A stretch of DNA of 64,000 nucleotides from Mycolicibacter senuensis (GTDB lineage: Bacteria > Actinomycetota > Actinomycetes > Mycobacteriales > Mycobacteriaceae): contig NZ_QMEX01000007.1 of the NCBI RefSeq assembly GCF_003284925.1, positions 1-64,000 of the forward strand, in the 5' to 3' direction. A program made the translations under genes and the position numbers. Shown in pieces: positions 16,425 through 25,463 of the stretch (the stretch's first letter is position 1; each line of letters begins with the position of its first letter). The notes below the pieces were generated by a model. That model made no database searches. It was given only the letters and a program-made list of their open reading frames with translations, and was not told where the DNA came from.

Positions 16425-16568
16425 ACAAGGGATCGGCGGGCCTTCAGCTCGCGGCGAGCGGGTGTCGGGGGCGAAAGTTGACAACGGGACGCCGTGGTAG
16501 ATCAGCTGTAGGCCGCCCTTGTCGGTGTGGATCGTGGGGCCGGTTCCTGCAGGTACTGGAACCATCAC
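16425..16568 (-). pseudogene. Possible C-terminal remnant of an IS481-like transposase
   Basis: On the minus strand a short frame reads GPTIHTDKGGLQLIYHGVPL then STFAPDT, resembling the beta-strand tail of IS481-type transposases (TVxVxxDGxxLxxYPRT pattern). No catalytic DDE region remains. The match is by memory only. The rest of the 16408-16739 gap shows no gene. Confidence 0.25.
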
Positions 16569-16582
16569 CTGCAGGAACCGGC
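16539..16582. terminator. Perfect 16-bp inverted repeat (strong hairpin)
   Basis: GCCGGTTCCTGCAGGT (16539-16554) and ACCTGCAGGAACCGGC (16567-16582) are exact reverse complements around 12 bases. It lies between the convergent amidohydrolase (ending 16407) and small gene (ending 16740). It could terminate transcription from either side; no T-run follows, as is common in mycobacteria. Alternatively it is an end structure of a vanished mobile element. Confidence 0.55.
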
Positions 16583-16739
16583 ATCATCGCCCTCTGACCG
16601 CTCCGGCATATCTAACTTTTTGTTGGATCCGCTACAAAATATGGCGGCGTGCCTAGCGAGTCAAGGGATCGCCCTCAGTGCGAGCGACGCTCCCCAAGGC
16701 TCAGGATTGACCTACGGCGCATCTCACCCGGGTAGGTCG

Positions 16740-17039
16740 TCAGTCGCTGGCTGGTAGCGGTTTGGCCTCTTTGAGCGCCAGCGCCGTCGCCCCCACGCTG
16801 AGCGTCCCGGCGCCCGCTTTGGTGACCAGCACCTCGGCGCCGGCATCGTCGACGTAGCGCTTGCCCATTGCGCTGCCGTCGGCGAACGCGGGATCCAGTG
16901 GCTGGGACGACTTCTCGGCGCCGATCGGCAGCATGGGCTGTCCCCCGCAGCGCAGATCGTCCAAGCTCTCTGCGGTCTTGACGACGATGACCTGGGTGTC
17001 GCAGACCTGGCTCTGCAACCGGCTGCCGCTCTTGATCAT
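16740..17039 (-). CDS. Conserved 99-residue protein downstream of acyl-CoA ligase
   Basis: Small soluble protein with three segments worth noting: VCDTQVIVVKTAESLDDLRC, GGQPMLPIGAEKSS, and GKRYVDDAGAEVLVTKAGAG near the C-terminus. Two cysteines (13 and 31) sit in the first 31 residues; a metal site is possible but unproven. ATG 17039 follows GAGGAG, and the gene starts 31 bases after the ligase stop on the same strand, so it is co-transcribed. I recall similar small proteins beside ligases in other actinobacterial catabolic clusters but know of no function. Confidence 0.7.
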   Translation of the reverse strand: MIKSGSRLQSQVCDTQVIVVKTAESLDDLRCGGQPMLPIGAEKSSQPLDPAFADGSAMGKRYVDDAGAEVLVTKAGAGTLSVGATALALKEAKPLPASD

Positions 17040-17070
17040 GGTTGGCTCCTCGGTGTTCTCATGCGGACGT

Positions 17071-18570
17071 TTACAGGTCGACGGTGGCGAACTTGAGATC
17101 TTCGACGATCTCGCGGCGCACCACCTTCCCGGTGGTAGTGGTCGGCAGGTGGTCGCGAAAAACGATCCGGTCAGGAGTGCGTGAGCCCCGCAGCTTCTTG
17201 CGGGCGTACTCGCGTAATGCCTCGGCGTTGTGGACGCTGCCGGGTTCGGGCACCACCACCGCAACGATGATCTGGCCCCACTGGGGGTCCTCGAGGCCGA
17301 CGACGGCGACGTCGTGAACATCGGGATGTTCGATCAGCACATCTTCCACCTCGGACGGGGCGATGTTTTCGCCGCCCCGGATGATCGTGTCGTCGGAGCG
17401 TCCACCGATAAACAGGTACCCCTCCTCATCGGCCGTAGCGACGTCTTTCGTCGGGAACCAGCCCTGCGCGTCCAGCACGGATCCGATCTCGGCGTATTTG
17501 CCGGAGACTTGCGGGCCGCGCACGAACAATTCGCCGGTCTCACCGGGGCCTAGCACCGTTCCGTCTTCAGCGCGGATCTGTATCTCGATGCCGGGCACCG
17601 GCCGTCCAACAGAGCCCAGCCGCCGGGCAACGGCCTCATCGCTGGAACCATGGGCGACATGGTGATCTTCGGGTGTGAGTACCGTGATGGTCGAGCTGGT
17701 CTCGGTCAACCCGTAGGCATTGACGAATCCGACCTCCGGCAGGAGGTCCAGAGCCTTGCGAACCAGCGGCAGGCCCACTTTGGAGCCGCCGTAGGCGAGA
17801 TTGCGCAGCGTCGGTAGCTCAGTCGGCTCGCTTTCCAGCACAGTCACGATGCGGTCCAGCATGGTCGGTACGACCGTCGCGGTGGTCACCCGTTCACTGC
17901 GGACCAACTCCACCCACTCCCTGGGGTCGAACCTGCACAGATACACGATTTTTCGACCCGCATACACGTTCGACAACGCCGCACCCACCCCAGCGATGTG
18001 GTAGGGCGGAACGCACACCAGGGCCGCGTCGCCGGGGTCCGCGGAACCGAAGTCCACGGTGCCGGTTATGTAGCTGGTGAGGTTGTTGTGTGACAGTTCT
18101 ACGGCTTTGGGCCGGGAAGTCGTTCCCGAGGTGAACAGCACGATCGCCACGTCGTCGGGATCGGCAAATTCCGATACGGGATCGGTGGTGCGCGCGGCCG
18201 CGGTGAACTCGTCGGAAGTCATCACCTGCTTGCCGGCATCGATAACCGCGTCGCGGTACTCACTGTCGGTCACGATCAGCGGGTCGGGCAGGCGCTCGAT
18301 CAGCTGGCGTAGCCCGTCGTCACTCAATCTGTAGTTCAGCGGTGTGAACGCTCGACCCGCCCGGGCCGACGCGAAGATCAGCAGGGGCAGCAGGACACCG
18401 CCGGTGCCGACATAAACCACATGCCGCGCCCCCGACCCCGCGATCACCCCTGCTCCCCCATCGGCGAGTTCACTGAGGTCGGCGGTGGTCAAACGAACCC
18501 CGCCGTCCACCACTGCCTCGCGGTCGGGATCACCCGAAACCGCCATGTCCAACAACAGCGAAATACTCAA
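17071..18570 (-). CDS. AMP-forming acyl-CoA ligase (FadD family)
   Basis: About 499 residues from TTG 18570, behind GAGGG. The open frame extends to GTG 18612, but that part looks non-coding. Signature loops are IVLFTSGTTSRPKAVELSH, VNAYGLTETSS, the late DxxGYLFIGGRSDD and IIRGGENIAPSEVED, then TTTGKVVRREIVED with the catalytic Lys. The adenylation reaction makes an acyl-CoA from acid, ATP and CoA. It is divergent from the lipid-transfer thiolase at 18744 across a short AT-rich dyad and is followed by the 99-residue gene. Confidence 0.92.
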   Translation of the reverse strand: MSISLLLDMAVSGDPDREAVVDGGVRLTTADLSELADGGAGVIAGSGARHVVYVGTGGVLLPLLIFASARAGRAFTPLNYRLSDDGLRQLIERLPDPLIVTDSEYRDAVIDAGKQVMTSDEFTAAARTTDPVSEFADPDDVAIVLFTSGTTSRPKAVELSHNNLTSYITGTVDFGSADPGDAALVCVPPYHIAGVGAALSNVYAGRKIVYLCRFDPREWVELVRSERVTTATVVPTMLDRIVTVLESEPTELPTLRNLAYGGSKVGLPLVRKALDLLPEVGFVNAYGLTETSSTITVLTPEDHHVAHGSSDEAVARRLGSVGRPVPGIEIQIRAEDGTVLGPGETGELFVRGPQVSGKYAEIGSVLDAQGWFPTKDVATADEEGYLFIGGRSDDTIIRGGENIAPSEVEDVLIEHPDVHDVAVVGLEDPQWGQIIVAVVVPEPGSVHNAEALREYARKKLRGSRTPDRIVFRDHLPTTTTGKVVRREIVEDLKFATVDL

Positions 18571-18651
18571 CGCCTCAGCCCTCACTCGCCACGCTCGCAC
18601 TGCCCTGAACACGGGCGGTGTGGCGATTCCCGGCCCGTTGCATCAAATCAG

Positions 18652-18665
18652 CTATATAGTTATAG
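18652..18665. promoter_or_regulatory. CTATA-N4-TATAG dyad in divergent promoter
   Basis: CTATA (18652-18656) and TATAG (18661-18665) are perfect arms around TAGT, in the only AT-rich stretch between the divergent ligase and thiolase genes. It provides -10-like hexamers in both directions and may be an operator. Confidence 0.4.
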
Positions 18666-18743
18666 ACTTCGCGGTACCGACATCATAGCGGCGGCGCGGC
18701 CGGCAGTCTCACCGCCCAGCCCTGCCGCCCGGAAGGAGCCCCC

Positions 18744-19898
18744 ATGAGCAGCAAGCCCGAGATCGCCATCATCGGTGTCGGACTCCACCCGTTCGGGCGG
18801 TACGACGACCGATCGGCGCTGGAAATGGGAGCCGTGGCGATTAACCGGGCACTGCGGGACGCCGGGGTGAACTGGACCGATGTTGGCAGCCTCTACGCCG
18901 GCAGCCTGGAAGTGTCCAATCCCGAGGCGGTCACCGGGCTTGTCGGAATGACGGGGCTGTCGGCACGCGCGACACTCAGTGGCTGCGCCACCGGCAACTC
19001 GCTGTTGACCCTGGCCGCCCGCGATGTAGCGCTGGGCGAGGCGGACATCGCCGTGGGCGTCGGCCTGGACAAGCATCCGCGGGGGGCGTTTGGCGCCGAC
19101 CCGTCAGTATCCGGCCTACCGCAGTGGTATGGCGACCAGGGCATGTTCCTGACCACGCATTACTTCGGCACCAAAATCATGCGGTATATGCACGACCATG
19201 GTGTGAGCGAGCAGACGCTCGCCCGCGTCGCTGCCAAGAACTTTGCCAACGGCGCCCTGGCCCCGCACGCCTGGCGCCGCAAGCCCATGAGCACCGAGGC
19301 CATCCTCGCCTCGCCGGTCGTCAACGCGCCGCTGCGGCAATACATGTACTGCAACCCCAACGAAGGCGCGGCTGCCGTGGTGGTGTGCCGCGCCGAGGTG
19401 GCCAAGCAGTACACCGACACGCCGATCTATCTGCGGTCCACCGCGCTGCGCAGCCGCCGCGATGGCGCCTACGAACTGTTGCGGACCTCGATCGAGCTGC
19501 CGTTGGCGGCCGGGACCACCGCCGAGGCCGCCAACGCCGCCTATGAGCTGGCCGGCGTCGGACCCGAGGACATCGACGTCGCGCAGCTGCAGGACACCGA
19601 CTCCGGCTCAGAACTCATCCACATGGCCGAGACCGGACTGTGCAAGGACGGCGAACAGGAGGCGCTGCTCGCCGACGGTGCCACCGAAATCGGCGGCCGC
19701 CTGCCGATCAACACCGACGGCGGTCTATTGGCCAACGGCGAGCCCGTCGGCGCATCCGGCCTGCGGCAGGTCTACGAACTCGTGCACCAGCTGCGGGGCA
19801 CCGCGGGCGACCGGCAGGTGCCCAACGACCCGCGAGTGGCGCTCGCCCAGCTCTACGGGGCACCTGGGACCGCCGCAGTCGCAATCCTGAGCAGGTAA
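18744..19898 (+). CDS. Lipid-transfer thiolase-like protein (SCP-x/Ltp type)
   Basis: 384 residues, thiolase fold. A cysteine is present in the nucleophile region (LSGCATGNSLL, about 80-90), unlike the protein at 10875. The C-terminal INTDGGLLANGEPVGASGLR resembles the glycine-rich loop of Ltp proteins. Likely a thiolase or CoA-ester aldolase acting at a late beta-oxidation step. ATG 18744 follows GGAAGGAG. It heads the plus-strand operon with a P450 gene (20 bases downstream), ligase and ACAD. Confidence 0.88.
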   Translation: MSSKPEIAIIGVGLHPFGRYDDRSALEMGAVAINRALRDAGVNWTDVGSLYAGSLEVSNPEAVTGLVGMTGLSARATLSGCATGNSLLTLAARDVALGEADIAVGVGLDKHPRGAFGADPSVSGLPQWYGDQGMFLTTHYFGTKIMRYMHDHGVSEQTLARVAAKNFANGALAPHAWRRKPMSTEAILASPVVNAPLRQYMYCNPNEGAAAVVVCRAEVAKQYTDTPIYLRSTALRSRRDGAYELLRTSIELPLAAGTTAEAANAAYELAGVGPEDIDVAQLQDTDSGSELIHMAETGLCKDGEQEALLADGATEIGGRLPINTDGGLLANGEPVGASGLRQVYELVHQLRGTAGDRQVPNDPRVALAQLYGAPGTAAVAILSR

Positions 19899-19918
19899 CC
19901 ACGGGAAGGGAGCAGCCG

Positions 19919-21148
19919 ATGACCGACACCCGGACCGACGAGCAGCAACGAGCAGAGGTGGACCTCGACCACCACTCCCCCGAATTCCGTGAGGACCCGT
20001 ATGCGGCATTCCGTCAGATGCGGGAATCAGGCTGTCCGGTCGCCCATTCGCATCACTACGACGGCTTCTGGGCATTGACGGACTACGCGTCCGTCTTCGA
20101 AGCAGCGCGTGACGACGCCCTGTTCAACTCTTATCCATCGGTCGGTGTGCCCGCCAGTGGCATGCCGTTTCCCATTCTGCCGATCGAATCCGATCCGCCG
20201 CAGACCATCGAATTGCGCGACATCACACTGCGCCAGTTCTCCCCGGGGTCGGCCGAGAGGGCCCTACCCGCCGCCCTGGAGATGACCAACGAGGCCATCG
20301 ACGCCTTCATCGAGCGCGGAGAATGCGATTTGGTCACCGAGTTGACGACACCGCTGCCTGCGCGGCTGATCCTGCGACTGCTGAAATTCGACGAATCCCG
20401 GTACATGGAGTGGGTGCACTGGGTGCACACCCTGGTGCATTACCGAGCCCACGACCCCGAGAAGTCCGCTGCGGCGGGCATGGAACTGTTCGCCGAGATC
20501 AACAAGCACATGGAGCAACGGCGTGCCAACGGCCTGGGCGACGATCTATTCAGCGACATCCTGCGCGGGACCCTGAACGGCGAACCCCTCGACGACACCC
20601 AGATCGCCATGTACACGTTCCTGATGATGCTGGGCGGCATGGACACGACCAGTGGATTCACTGGAAACGTGCTGCTGCGGCTCTGTGAAGACACCGAGCT
20701 CCGCCAACAGCTGATCAGCGATCCGGGGCTGATCAAGAAGGGCACCGACGAGCTACTGAGGCTGTACACGCCGACGCTCGGATTGGCCCGTACCGTCTCC
20801 CGCAACACCGAGTTCCACGGACAGTCACTGTGCGCGGGCGACCGGGCGATTCTCATGTGGGCGGCAGCCAACCGCGACCCGGCGATGTTCGAGAACCCCG
20901 AGACGCTGGACCTGACCCGGCCGAACGCGAAAAAGCAGATGGCTTTCGGGGTGGGTATGCACCGATGCCTGGGCTCCCACTACGCGAAGGTGATGTTCCA
21001 GGTGATGTTGGGCCAGATCCTTGCCCGCTTACCGGACTTCGAACTCGCCGGCGAGCCGCAGCGGTTCGCGGATGCCGGCGAGGTCTACGCCGTGTGCAAT
21101 CTGCCGGTCAGGTTCACCCCCGGCAAGCGCATCGGCAACGCGAAGTAG
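19919..21148 (+). CDS. Cytochrome P450
   Basis: 409 residues from ATG 19919, behind AAGGGAG. Heme-ligand loop FGVGMHRCLGSH supplies the axial Cys; the I-helix reads LGGMDTTSG (oxygen-activation Thr) and the K-helix DELLR contributes ExxR. It is a soluble monooxygenase needing a ferredoxin. Very similar along its length to the P450 at 53187, sharing long runs such as NSYPxVGVPxSGMPFPILPI and GLGDDLFSDILRGTL, so the two arose by duplication. Sits between a lipid-transfer thiolase and an acyl-CoA ligase, fitting oxidation of a lipophilic acid. No ferredoxin in this operon. Confidence 0.95.
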   Translation: MTDTRTDEQQRAEVDLDHHSPEFREDPYAAFRQMRESGCPVAHSHHYDGFWALTDYASVFEAARDDALFNSYPSVGVPASGMPFPILPIESDPPQTIELRDITLRQFSPGSAERALPAALEMTNEAIDAFIERGECDLVTELTTPLPARLILRLLKFDESRYMEWVHWVHTLVHYRAHDPEKSAAAGMELFAEINKHMEQRRANGLGDDLFSDILRGTLNGEPLDDTQIAMYTFLMMLGGMDTTSGFTGNVLLRLCEDTELRQQLISDPGLIKKGTDELLRLYTPTLGLARTVSRNTEFHGQSLCAGDRAILMWAAANRDPAMFENPETLDLTRPNAKKQMAFGVGMHRCLGSHYAKVMFQVMLGQILARLPDFELAGEPQRFADAGEVYAVCNLPVRFTPGKRIGNAK

Positions 21149-21214
21149 TGCAGCTCCGCGACTTCATCGACGCCCGAGCCCGCCGGCGCCGGCAAAAGTT
21201 GGAGTTCCGTCATC

Positions 21215-21234
21215 CTAATTGGTTAAATAGTTAG
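21215..21234. promoter_or_regulatory. AT-rich imperfect palindrome upstream of ligase
   Basis: CTAATTGGTT and AAATAGTTAG pair at 7 of 10 positions. The stretch is much richer in A+T than its surroundings and lies 25 bases before the ligase start, so an internal promoter/operator is likely. Confidence 0.35.
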
Positions 21235-21258
21235 AACTTAAGGCGAGGAGGCCCAGCG

Positions 21259-22752
21259 GTGACGGGTGGCACCATCGCCGGACTCCTCGATGAGTCCGCC
21301 TCGGCACGACCGGCGCGACCGCTGTTGCGCGACACCGCCGGGACGACGCTGACCGTGGCCGACGTCGCCGCCTTGACCACCGCCGGTACCCACTGGCTCT
21401 GGGAGGCCGGCGTCCGGCCGGGGATGACCGTGGCCTGGCAGCTGCCGTCGCACGCGTGGGCGGCAGTCTTGATGCTGTCCCTGGCACGCGCCGATGTCAC
21501 ACAGGCGCCGGTGCTGCACCTCTACCGGCGCCGTGAGGTGTGCTCGGCCGTCGAAGCCGCCGGGGCGGACATCCTCATCGTCGACGAGACGACGGCCGGC
21601 AATGCGCCACCGGGGGTGCGCGTCCTCACGCTGCCGGGTGATTTCCTCGACCAACTGCGCGCGCTGCCCGGATTGCCGCATCCGACGCTGGACCGATCGC
21701 GCTCGGCGGACGACATCCGGTGGGTGTACCTCACGTCGGGGACCACCGGCCTGCCCAAAGGCGTGTACCACTCGGACGCGACGCTGTTGGCCGCCATCCG
21801 TGGGTTCACCGGCCACCTCGGGCTCGGTGATCACCCGGACGAGGTCGGATCGATAGCCTTTCCGATCGCCCACATCGGCGGAATCATCTATTTGACCAGT
21901 GCGGTTCTGGCGGATTTCCCAGTGCTGTTGGTGCCGAAGGTGACGGCCGATGAACTGCCGCAGCTGTTGGCCGAACACCACGTGACCATCGCCGGGTCCA
22001 GCCCCGCCCTGTACCAGATGCTGTTGTCGGCGCAACAGGAGGCGGGAATCTCGCGGCCGTTGATCCCGTCGCTGCGCATGTTGATCGGCGGTGGCGCACC
22101 CTGCCCGCCCGAACTGCACAAGCAGGTGCGTGAACAGATGGGCATCCCGATCGTGCACGCGTACGGAATGACCGAGGCGGCGATGGTGTGTGTCAGTCGA
22201 GCCGCCGATACCGACGAACAACAGAGCAACAGCTCCGGCCTGCCGATTCCCGGGGTGACGGTCCGGATCAGTTCGACCAGCGAGATCGAGGTTCGTGGCG
22301 ACAATCTGACGCCCGGCTACGTCGACCCCGAACAGTGGGCCGGCGCGACAACACCGGACGGTTGGTTTCGCACCGGGGACCGAGGATACCTGCGGCCCGA
22401 CGGGCGCATTGTGATCACCGGCCGGACCAAGGACCTGATCATCCGCAAAGGCGAGAACATCGCACCGGACGAGATCGAGAATGAGCTGTTGGCGCACCCG
22501 CTGATCGACGAGGTCGTGGTGCTGGGGCAACCCGACCGGCTACGCGGAGAAATGGTCTGCGCGGTGGTGCGCCGCTCCTCCCGACACCGCGACGTCACGC
22601 TCGACGAGCTGTGCGCCTTCCTTGACGAGCGTGGGCTGATGAAGCAGAAGTGGCCCGAGCGGCTCGTCATCGTCGACGAGTTCCCGTTGACGGGGCTGGG
22701 AAAAGTGGCGAAAACGGAACTGGCCCAACGTATTGCAGGAGGAAACCGATGA
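21259..22752 (+). CDS. AMP-forming acyl-CoA ligase (FadD family)
   Basis: 497 residues from GTG 21259, with AGGAGG upstream. Motifs: WVYLTSGTTGLPKGVYHS, the central VHAYGMTEAAM, FRTGDRGYLRPDGR, DLIIRKGENIAPDEIE, and GLGKVAKTEL with the catalytic Lys. It activates a carboxylic acid to its CoA thioester. The substrate pocket region is unlike the ligases at 9334 and 17071 by eye. Stop overlaps the start of the ACAD gene (ATGA at 22749). Confidence 0.93.
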   Translation: MTGGTIAGLLDESASARPARPLLRDTAGTTLTVADVAALTTAGTHWLWEAGVRPGMTVAWQLPSHAWAAVLMLSLARADVTQAPVLHLYRRREVCSAVEAAGADILIVDETTAGNAPPGVRVLTLPGDFLDQLRALPGLPHPTLDRSRSADDIRWVYLTSGTTGLPKGVYHSDATLLAAIRGFTGHLGLGDHPDEVGSIAFPIAHIGGIIYLTSAVLADFPVLLVPKVTADELPQLLAEHHVTIAGSSPALYQMLLSAQQEAGISRPLIPSLRMLIGGGAPCPPELHKQVREQMGIPIVHAYGMTEAAMVCVSRAADTDEQQSNSSGLPIPGVTVRISSTSEIEVRGDNLTPGYVDPEQWAGATTPDGWFRTGDRGYLRPDGRIVITGRTKDLIIRKGENIAPDEIENELLAHPLIDEVVVLGQPDRLRGEMVCAVVRRSSRHRDVTLDELCAFLDERGLMKQKWPERLVIVDEFPLTGLGKVAKTELAQRIAGGNR

Positions 22753-23891
22753 CCGGGTTGTCCACCGACGAGCGCCAGGAGCTCGCCTCGTCTGTTCGCG
22801 CCGCCTGCGAGAAGTTCGCGTCGGAGGAGCGGGTCCGGGCCACGGCCTATAACGGCGACGGCAGCTGCGGCGGCATCGACACCGAGCTGTGGACGGTGCT
22901 GTGCGCTCAGGTCGGAGTCGCGGCGATCGCCGTGCCGGAGAGCCTCGGCGGGGCGGGTTACGGCGCCTCGGCGCTGGGCGTCGTCGCTCACGAACTGGGC
23001 CGCACACTGGCACCGGTGCCGTTCCTCGCTTCGACGGTGCTGGCGACCGGCCTGCTCCTCGACACCTGCGCCGACGACCCCGATGCGGAGAAGCGCTTGT
23101 CCGGGCTGCTCGACGGCCATCGCACCGCGGCGGCCGCGATCACCGGCGACGGTGGGGTGTGGCGTCGCGGGGCGGTGACACTGACCGCAAGCCGCCGCGG
23201 CGACGGTTGGGGCGTCGACGGCGTGGTCCACCATGTTCTCAACGGGGCGACCGCCGACGATTTGGTTGTCGTCGCCGCAGCCGACAACGAAACCGCCGTC
23301 TTCCTGCTGGACCCGACCGCCGAGGGCATCGCCATCGAAGCGGAGCGGGTGCTGGACGGCACTCGCCCGATGGCCACCATCACCTTCGCCGGCGCTCCGG
23401 CGTCACGGCTGACCGTGGAGGCACCAGTAGACGACCTCATCGAGCGCAATGTGGACGCAACGTTGGCGGTGCTCTCCGCCGAGCAGGTCGGAGCGTGCGA
23501 ACGGGTACTGGAGATCGCCACCGATTACGCGCGCACCCGTGAACAGTTCGGACGCCCGATCGGCAGCTTCCAGGCCATCAAGCACAAGTGCGCCGACATG
23601 CTGGTCGACCTTGAGTGGGCACGGTCGGCATCGCAGGCGGCCCTGGAGGCGGTAAACGGTGACGCGGCAGCAGCCGCCGAAGCGAATTGGCGCGCCAGCA
23701 TGGCTAAGGCCGTGTGTTCGGAGTCGCTACGCAACGCCGCCCACGCGAATGTCCAGATCCACGGCGGCATCGGGTTCACCTGGGAGGACTCCGCCCACCT
23801 CTACCTGCGTCGAGCACGCACGGACGAGGTGTTGTTCGGAGGCCCCGGACAGCACTGGGACCGGCTCAGCGAACACGTCAAGCTGCTGTGA
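22749..23891 (+). CDS. Acyl-CoA dehydrogenase family protein (beta/partner type)
   Basis: 380 residues. ACAD fold with ARTREQFGRPIGSFQAIKHK near 258-277 and IHGGIGFTWEDSAHLYLRRA near the C-terminus. It lacks the SEPGAGSD loop and the GGTSEIxRN ending, so it matches the partner subunits of heteromeric FadE pairs rather than a stand-alone enzyme. The probable catalytic mate is the ACAD at 25464, two genes downstream. ATG 22749 overlaps the ligase stop. A 131-base promoter-like gap follows. Confidence 0.9.
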   Translation: MTGLSTDERQELASSVRAACEKFASEERVRATAYNGDGSCGGIDTELWTVLCAQVGVAAIAVPESLGGAGYGASALGVVAHELGRTLAPVPFLASTVLATGLLLDTCADDPDAEKRLSGLLDGHRTAAAAITGDGGVWRRGAVTLTASRRGDGWGVDGVVHHVLNGATADDLVVVAAADNETAVFLLDPTAEGIAIEAERVLDGTRPMATITFAGAPASRLTVEAPVDDLIERNVDATLAVLSAEQVGACERVLEIATDYARTREQFGRPIGSFQAIKHKCADMLVDLEWARSASQAALEAVNGDAAAAAEANWRASMAKAVCSESLRNAAHANVQIHGGIGFTWEDSAHLYLRRARTDEVLFGGPGQHWDRLSEHVKLL

Positions 23892-24022
23892 AACGCCCGC
23901 CGACCTAGTTATCCACCTTTGGTTGCTGGACCACCAGCGCGGTGACTAGAATCACACTAAATCAACTAAATGTTTTACGTTTTCTGTTCGTACGATTGTC
24001 CAACGCCACACGAGGAGGCACC

Positions 24023-25174
24023 GTGCCGCTGCAGCCCTGGATGGAACTGATCTCCGTCGACGACCACCTGATCGAACACCCGAAGGTGTGGAGCGATCGG
24101 CTGCCGACGAAGTTCTTGGAGGCGGGGCCCAAGATCATCGAGTGGGAGCGCCCCGACACTCAACAGATGTGCCAGGTCTGGGAGTACGAAGGCCGAATCT
24201 ATCCCTACATCGGCCTGAACGCGGTCGCCGGCAAGAAGCCCGAGGAGTACGGCATCGAGCCGGTGCGCTACGACGACATGATCCCCGGCTGTTACGACCC
24301 CAAGGCACGAGTAGCCGACATGGACATCGACGGCGTGCAGGCGATGACCTGCTTCCCGTCGTTCCCGCGTTTCGCCGGGGCGGTCTTCGCCGAGGGCGAG
24401 GACAAGGAACTGGCCAAATTGTGTTCGGCGGCGTGGAATGACTTCCACCTCGACGAGTGGGCCGCCACCGCACCCGACCGGTTCGTTCCCGTCGCCATGC
24501 TGCCGTTCTGGGACCTCGACGCCAGCGTCAAGGAGATCCACCGCGTCGCAGCCAAGGGCGCCAAGTGTGTGACGTTCCCAGATCTGCCCGATCGGCTCGG
24601 CCTGCCCTCCGTTCACTCCGATCACTGGGACCCGGTGCTCTCGGCGATGGAGGAGACCGACATGGTGTTGGCCCAGCACTTCGGTTCCGGCGGCTTCCCG
24701 CCACCGATCGCTCCCGATGCGCCGTTCGCCGTGTTCATCACGCTGATGGGGACCATGTCGATGACCGCGATGACGGACTGGCTGTTCTCCAACACCCTCT
24801 ACCGGCACCCGAAGTTGAAGATCGGCTTGTCCGAGGGCGGCATCGGCTGGATTCCCTACATCCTGGAACGCTGCGACAGCGTGTGGCGCAAGCACCGCTT
24901 CTACAACAACATCAACCAGGATCACCCGCCGAGCTACCTGTTCAAGAAGCACATTCACGGCTGCTTCATCGAAGATGATTTCGGCGTGGAGATGCGGCAC
25001 ATGATCGGCGTCGACAAGATCACCTGGGAGTGCGACTATCCGCACTCGGACTCGTTCTGGCCACAGAGCCGGGAGCGCGCTGCGCAGGCGCTGGAGAACG
25101 TGCCCGACGACGAGGTGCACCGCATGGTCGAACTGAACGCCCGCGAGTTCTACAACTTCCCGCGGGCGGCGTGA
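24023..25174 (+). CDS. Amidohydrolase-2 family metal-dependent hydrolase
   Basis: 383 residues from GTG 24023, preceded by AGGAGG; the frame extends upstream without a better site. TIM-barrel hydrolase with ISVDDHLIEHP at the N-terminus, RYDDMIPGCYDPKARVADMD, HSDHWDPVL, and ECDYPHSDSFWPQSR near the end, giving candidate metal ligands and catalytic Asp. Paralogue of the protein at 5423. It is the first gene after the AT-rich stretch 23945-23985 and heads the block small protein / ACAD / CoA transferase / SDR, linked by overlapping stop-start codons. Confidence 0.92.
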   Translation: MPLQPWMELISVDDHLIEHPKVWSDRLPTKFLEAGPKIIEWERPDTQQMCQVWEYEGRIYPYIGLNAVAGKKPEEYGIEPVRYDDMIPGCYDPKARVADMDIDGVQAMTCFPSFPRFAGAVFAEGEDKELAKLCSAAWNDFHLDEWAATAPDRFVPVAMLPFWDLDASVKEIHRVAAKGAKCVTFPDLPDRLGLPSVHSDHWDPVLSAMEETDMVLAQHFGSGGFPPPIAPDAPFAVFITLMGTMSMTAMTDWLFSNTLYRHPKLKIGLSEGGIGWIPYILERCDSVWRKHRFYNNINQDHPPSYLFKKHIHGCFIEDDFGVEMRHMIGVDKITWECDYPHSDSFWPQSRERAAQALENVPDDEVHRMVELNAREFYNFPRAA

Positions 25175-25431
25175 CCTCGGGAGCGGACGGCGGGCCGGAC
25201 GGCGTGGACCGAATCGAGCAGCTGCCGGTATCGGACTGGACCGATCAGGATCTGTTGACCAAGGACGAGGCCAGGGAGCGCCTCGTCGCGGAGATCGGGC
25301 GCTGCCGGGCCCGGTTGGATGAGCTCCAGGCAACCGATTCCGACGAGTCGGAGATCAGGCTGCTCGCCCGTCGGCTCAACGCGATGGAGTCGGTAGCCGA
25401 CGAGTACAACGACTACCTGGACGGAAAGTGA
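25171..25431 (+). CDS. Small acidic helical protein paired with amidohydrolase
   Basis: 86 residues starting at GTG 25171, which overlaps the amidohydrolase stop (GTGA). After an acidic N-terminus it has DQDLLTKDEARERLVAEIGR, then a second charged helix RLLARRLNAMESVADEYNDY, forming a probable helical hairpin. The DLLTxxEAxERL motif is shared with the protein at 6727, which also lies beside an amidohydrolase of the same subtype. No catalytic residues or TM segment are visible. A complex with the hydrolase is inferred from location only. Confidence 0.75.
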   Translation: MTSGADGGPDGVDRIEQLPVSDWTDQDLLTKDEARERLVAEIGRCRARLDELQATDSDESEIRLLARRLNAMESVADEYNDYLDGK

Positions 25432-25463
25432 CCCCGGCCCGTCCCCGACCAACAAAAGGAGCG

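Noticed and set aside
21148..21234. 28-codon frame starting at a GTG overlapping the P450 stop (basic peptide VQLRDFIDARARRRRQK)
   Set aside because: No ribosome binding site, ends in the promoter island and no conserved look; kept only as a weak possibility.
23975..25333. 452-codon antisense frame over the amidohydrolase at 24023
   Set aside because: No recognisable motifs and compositional shadow of a strongly supported gene.
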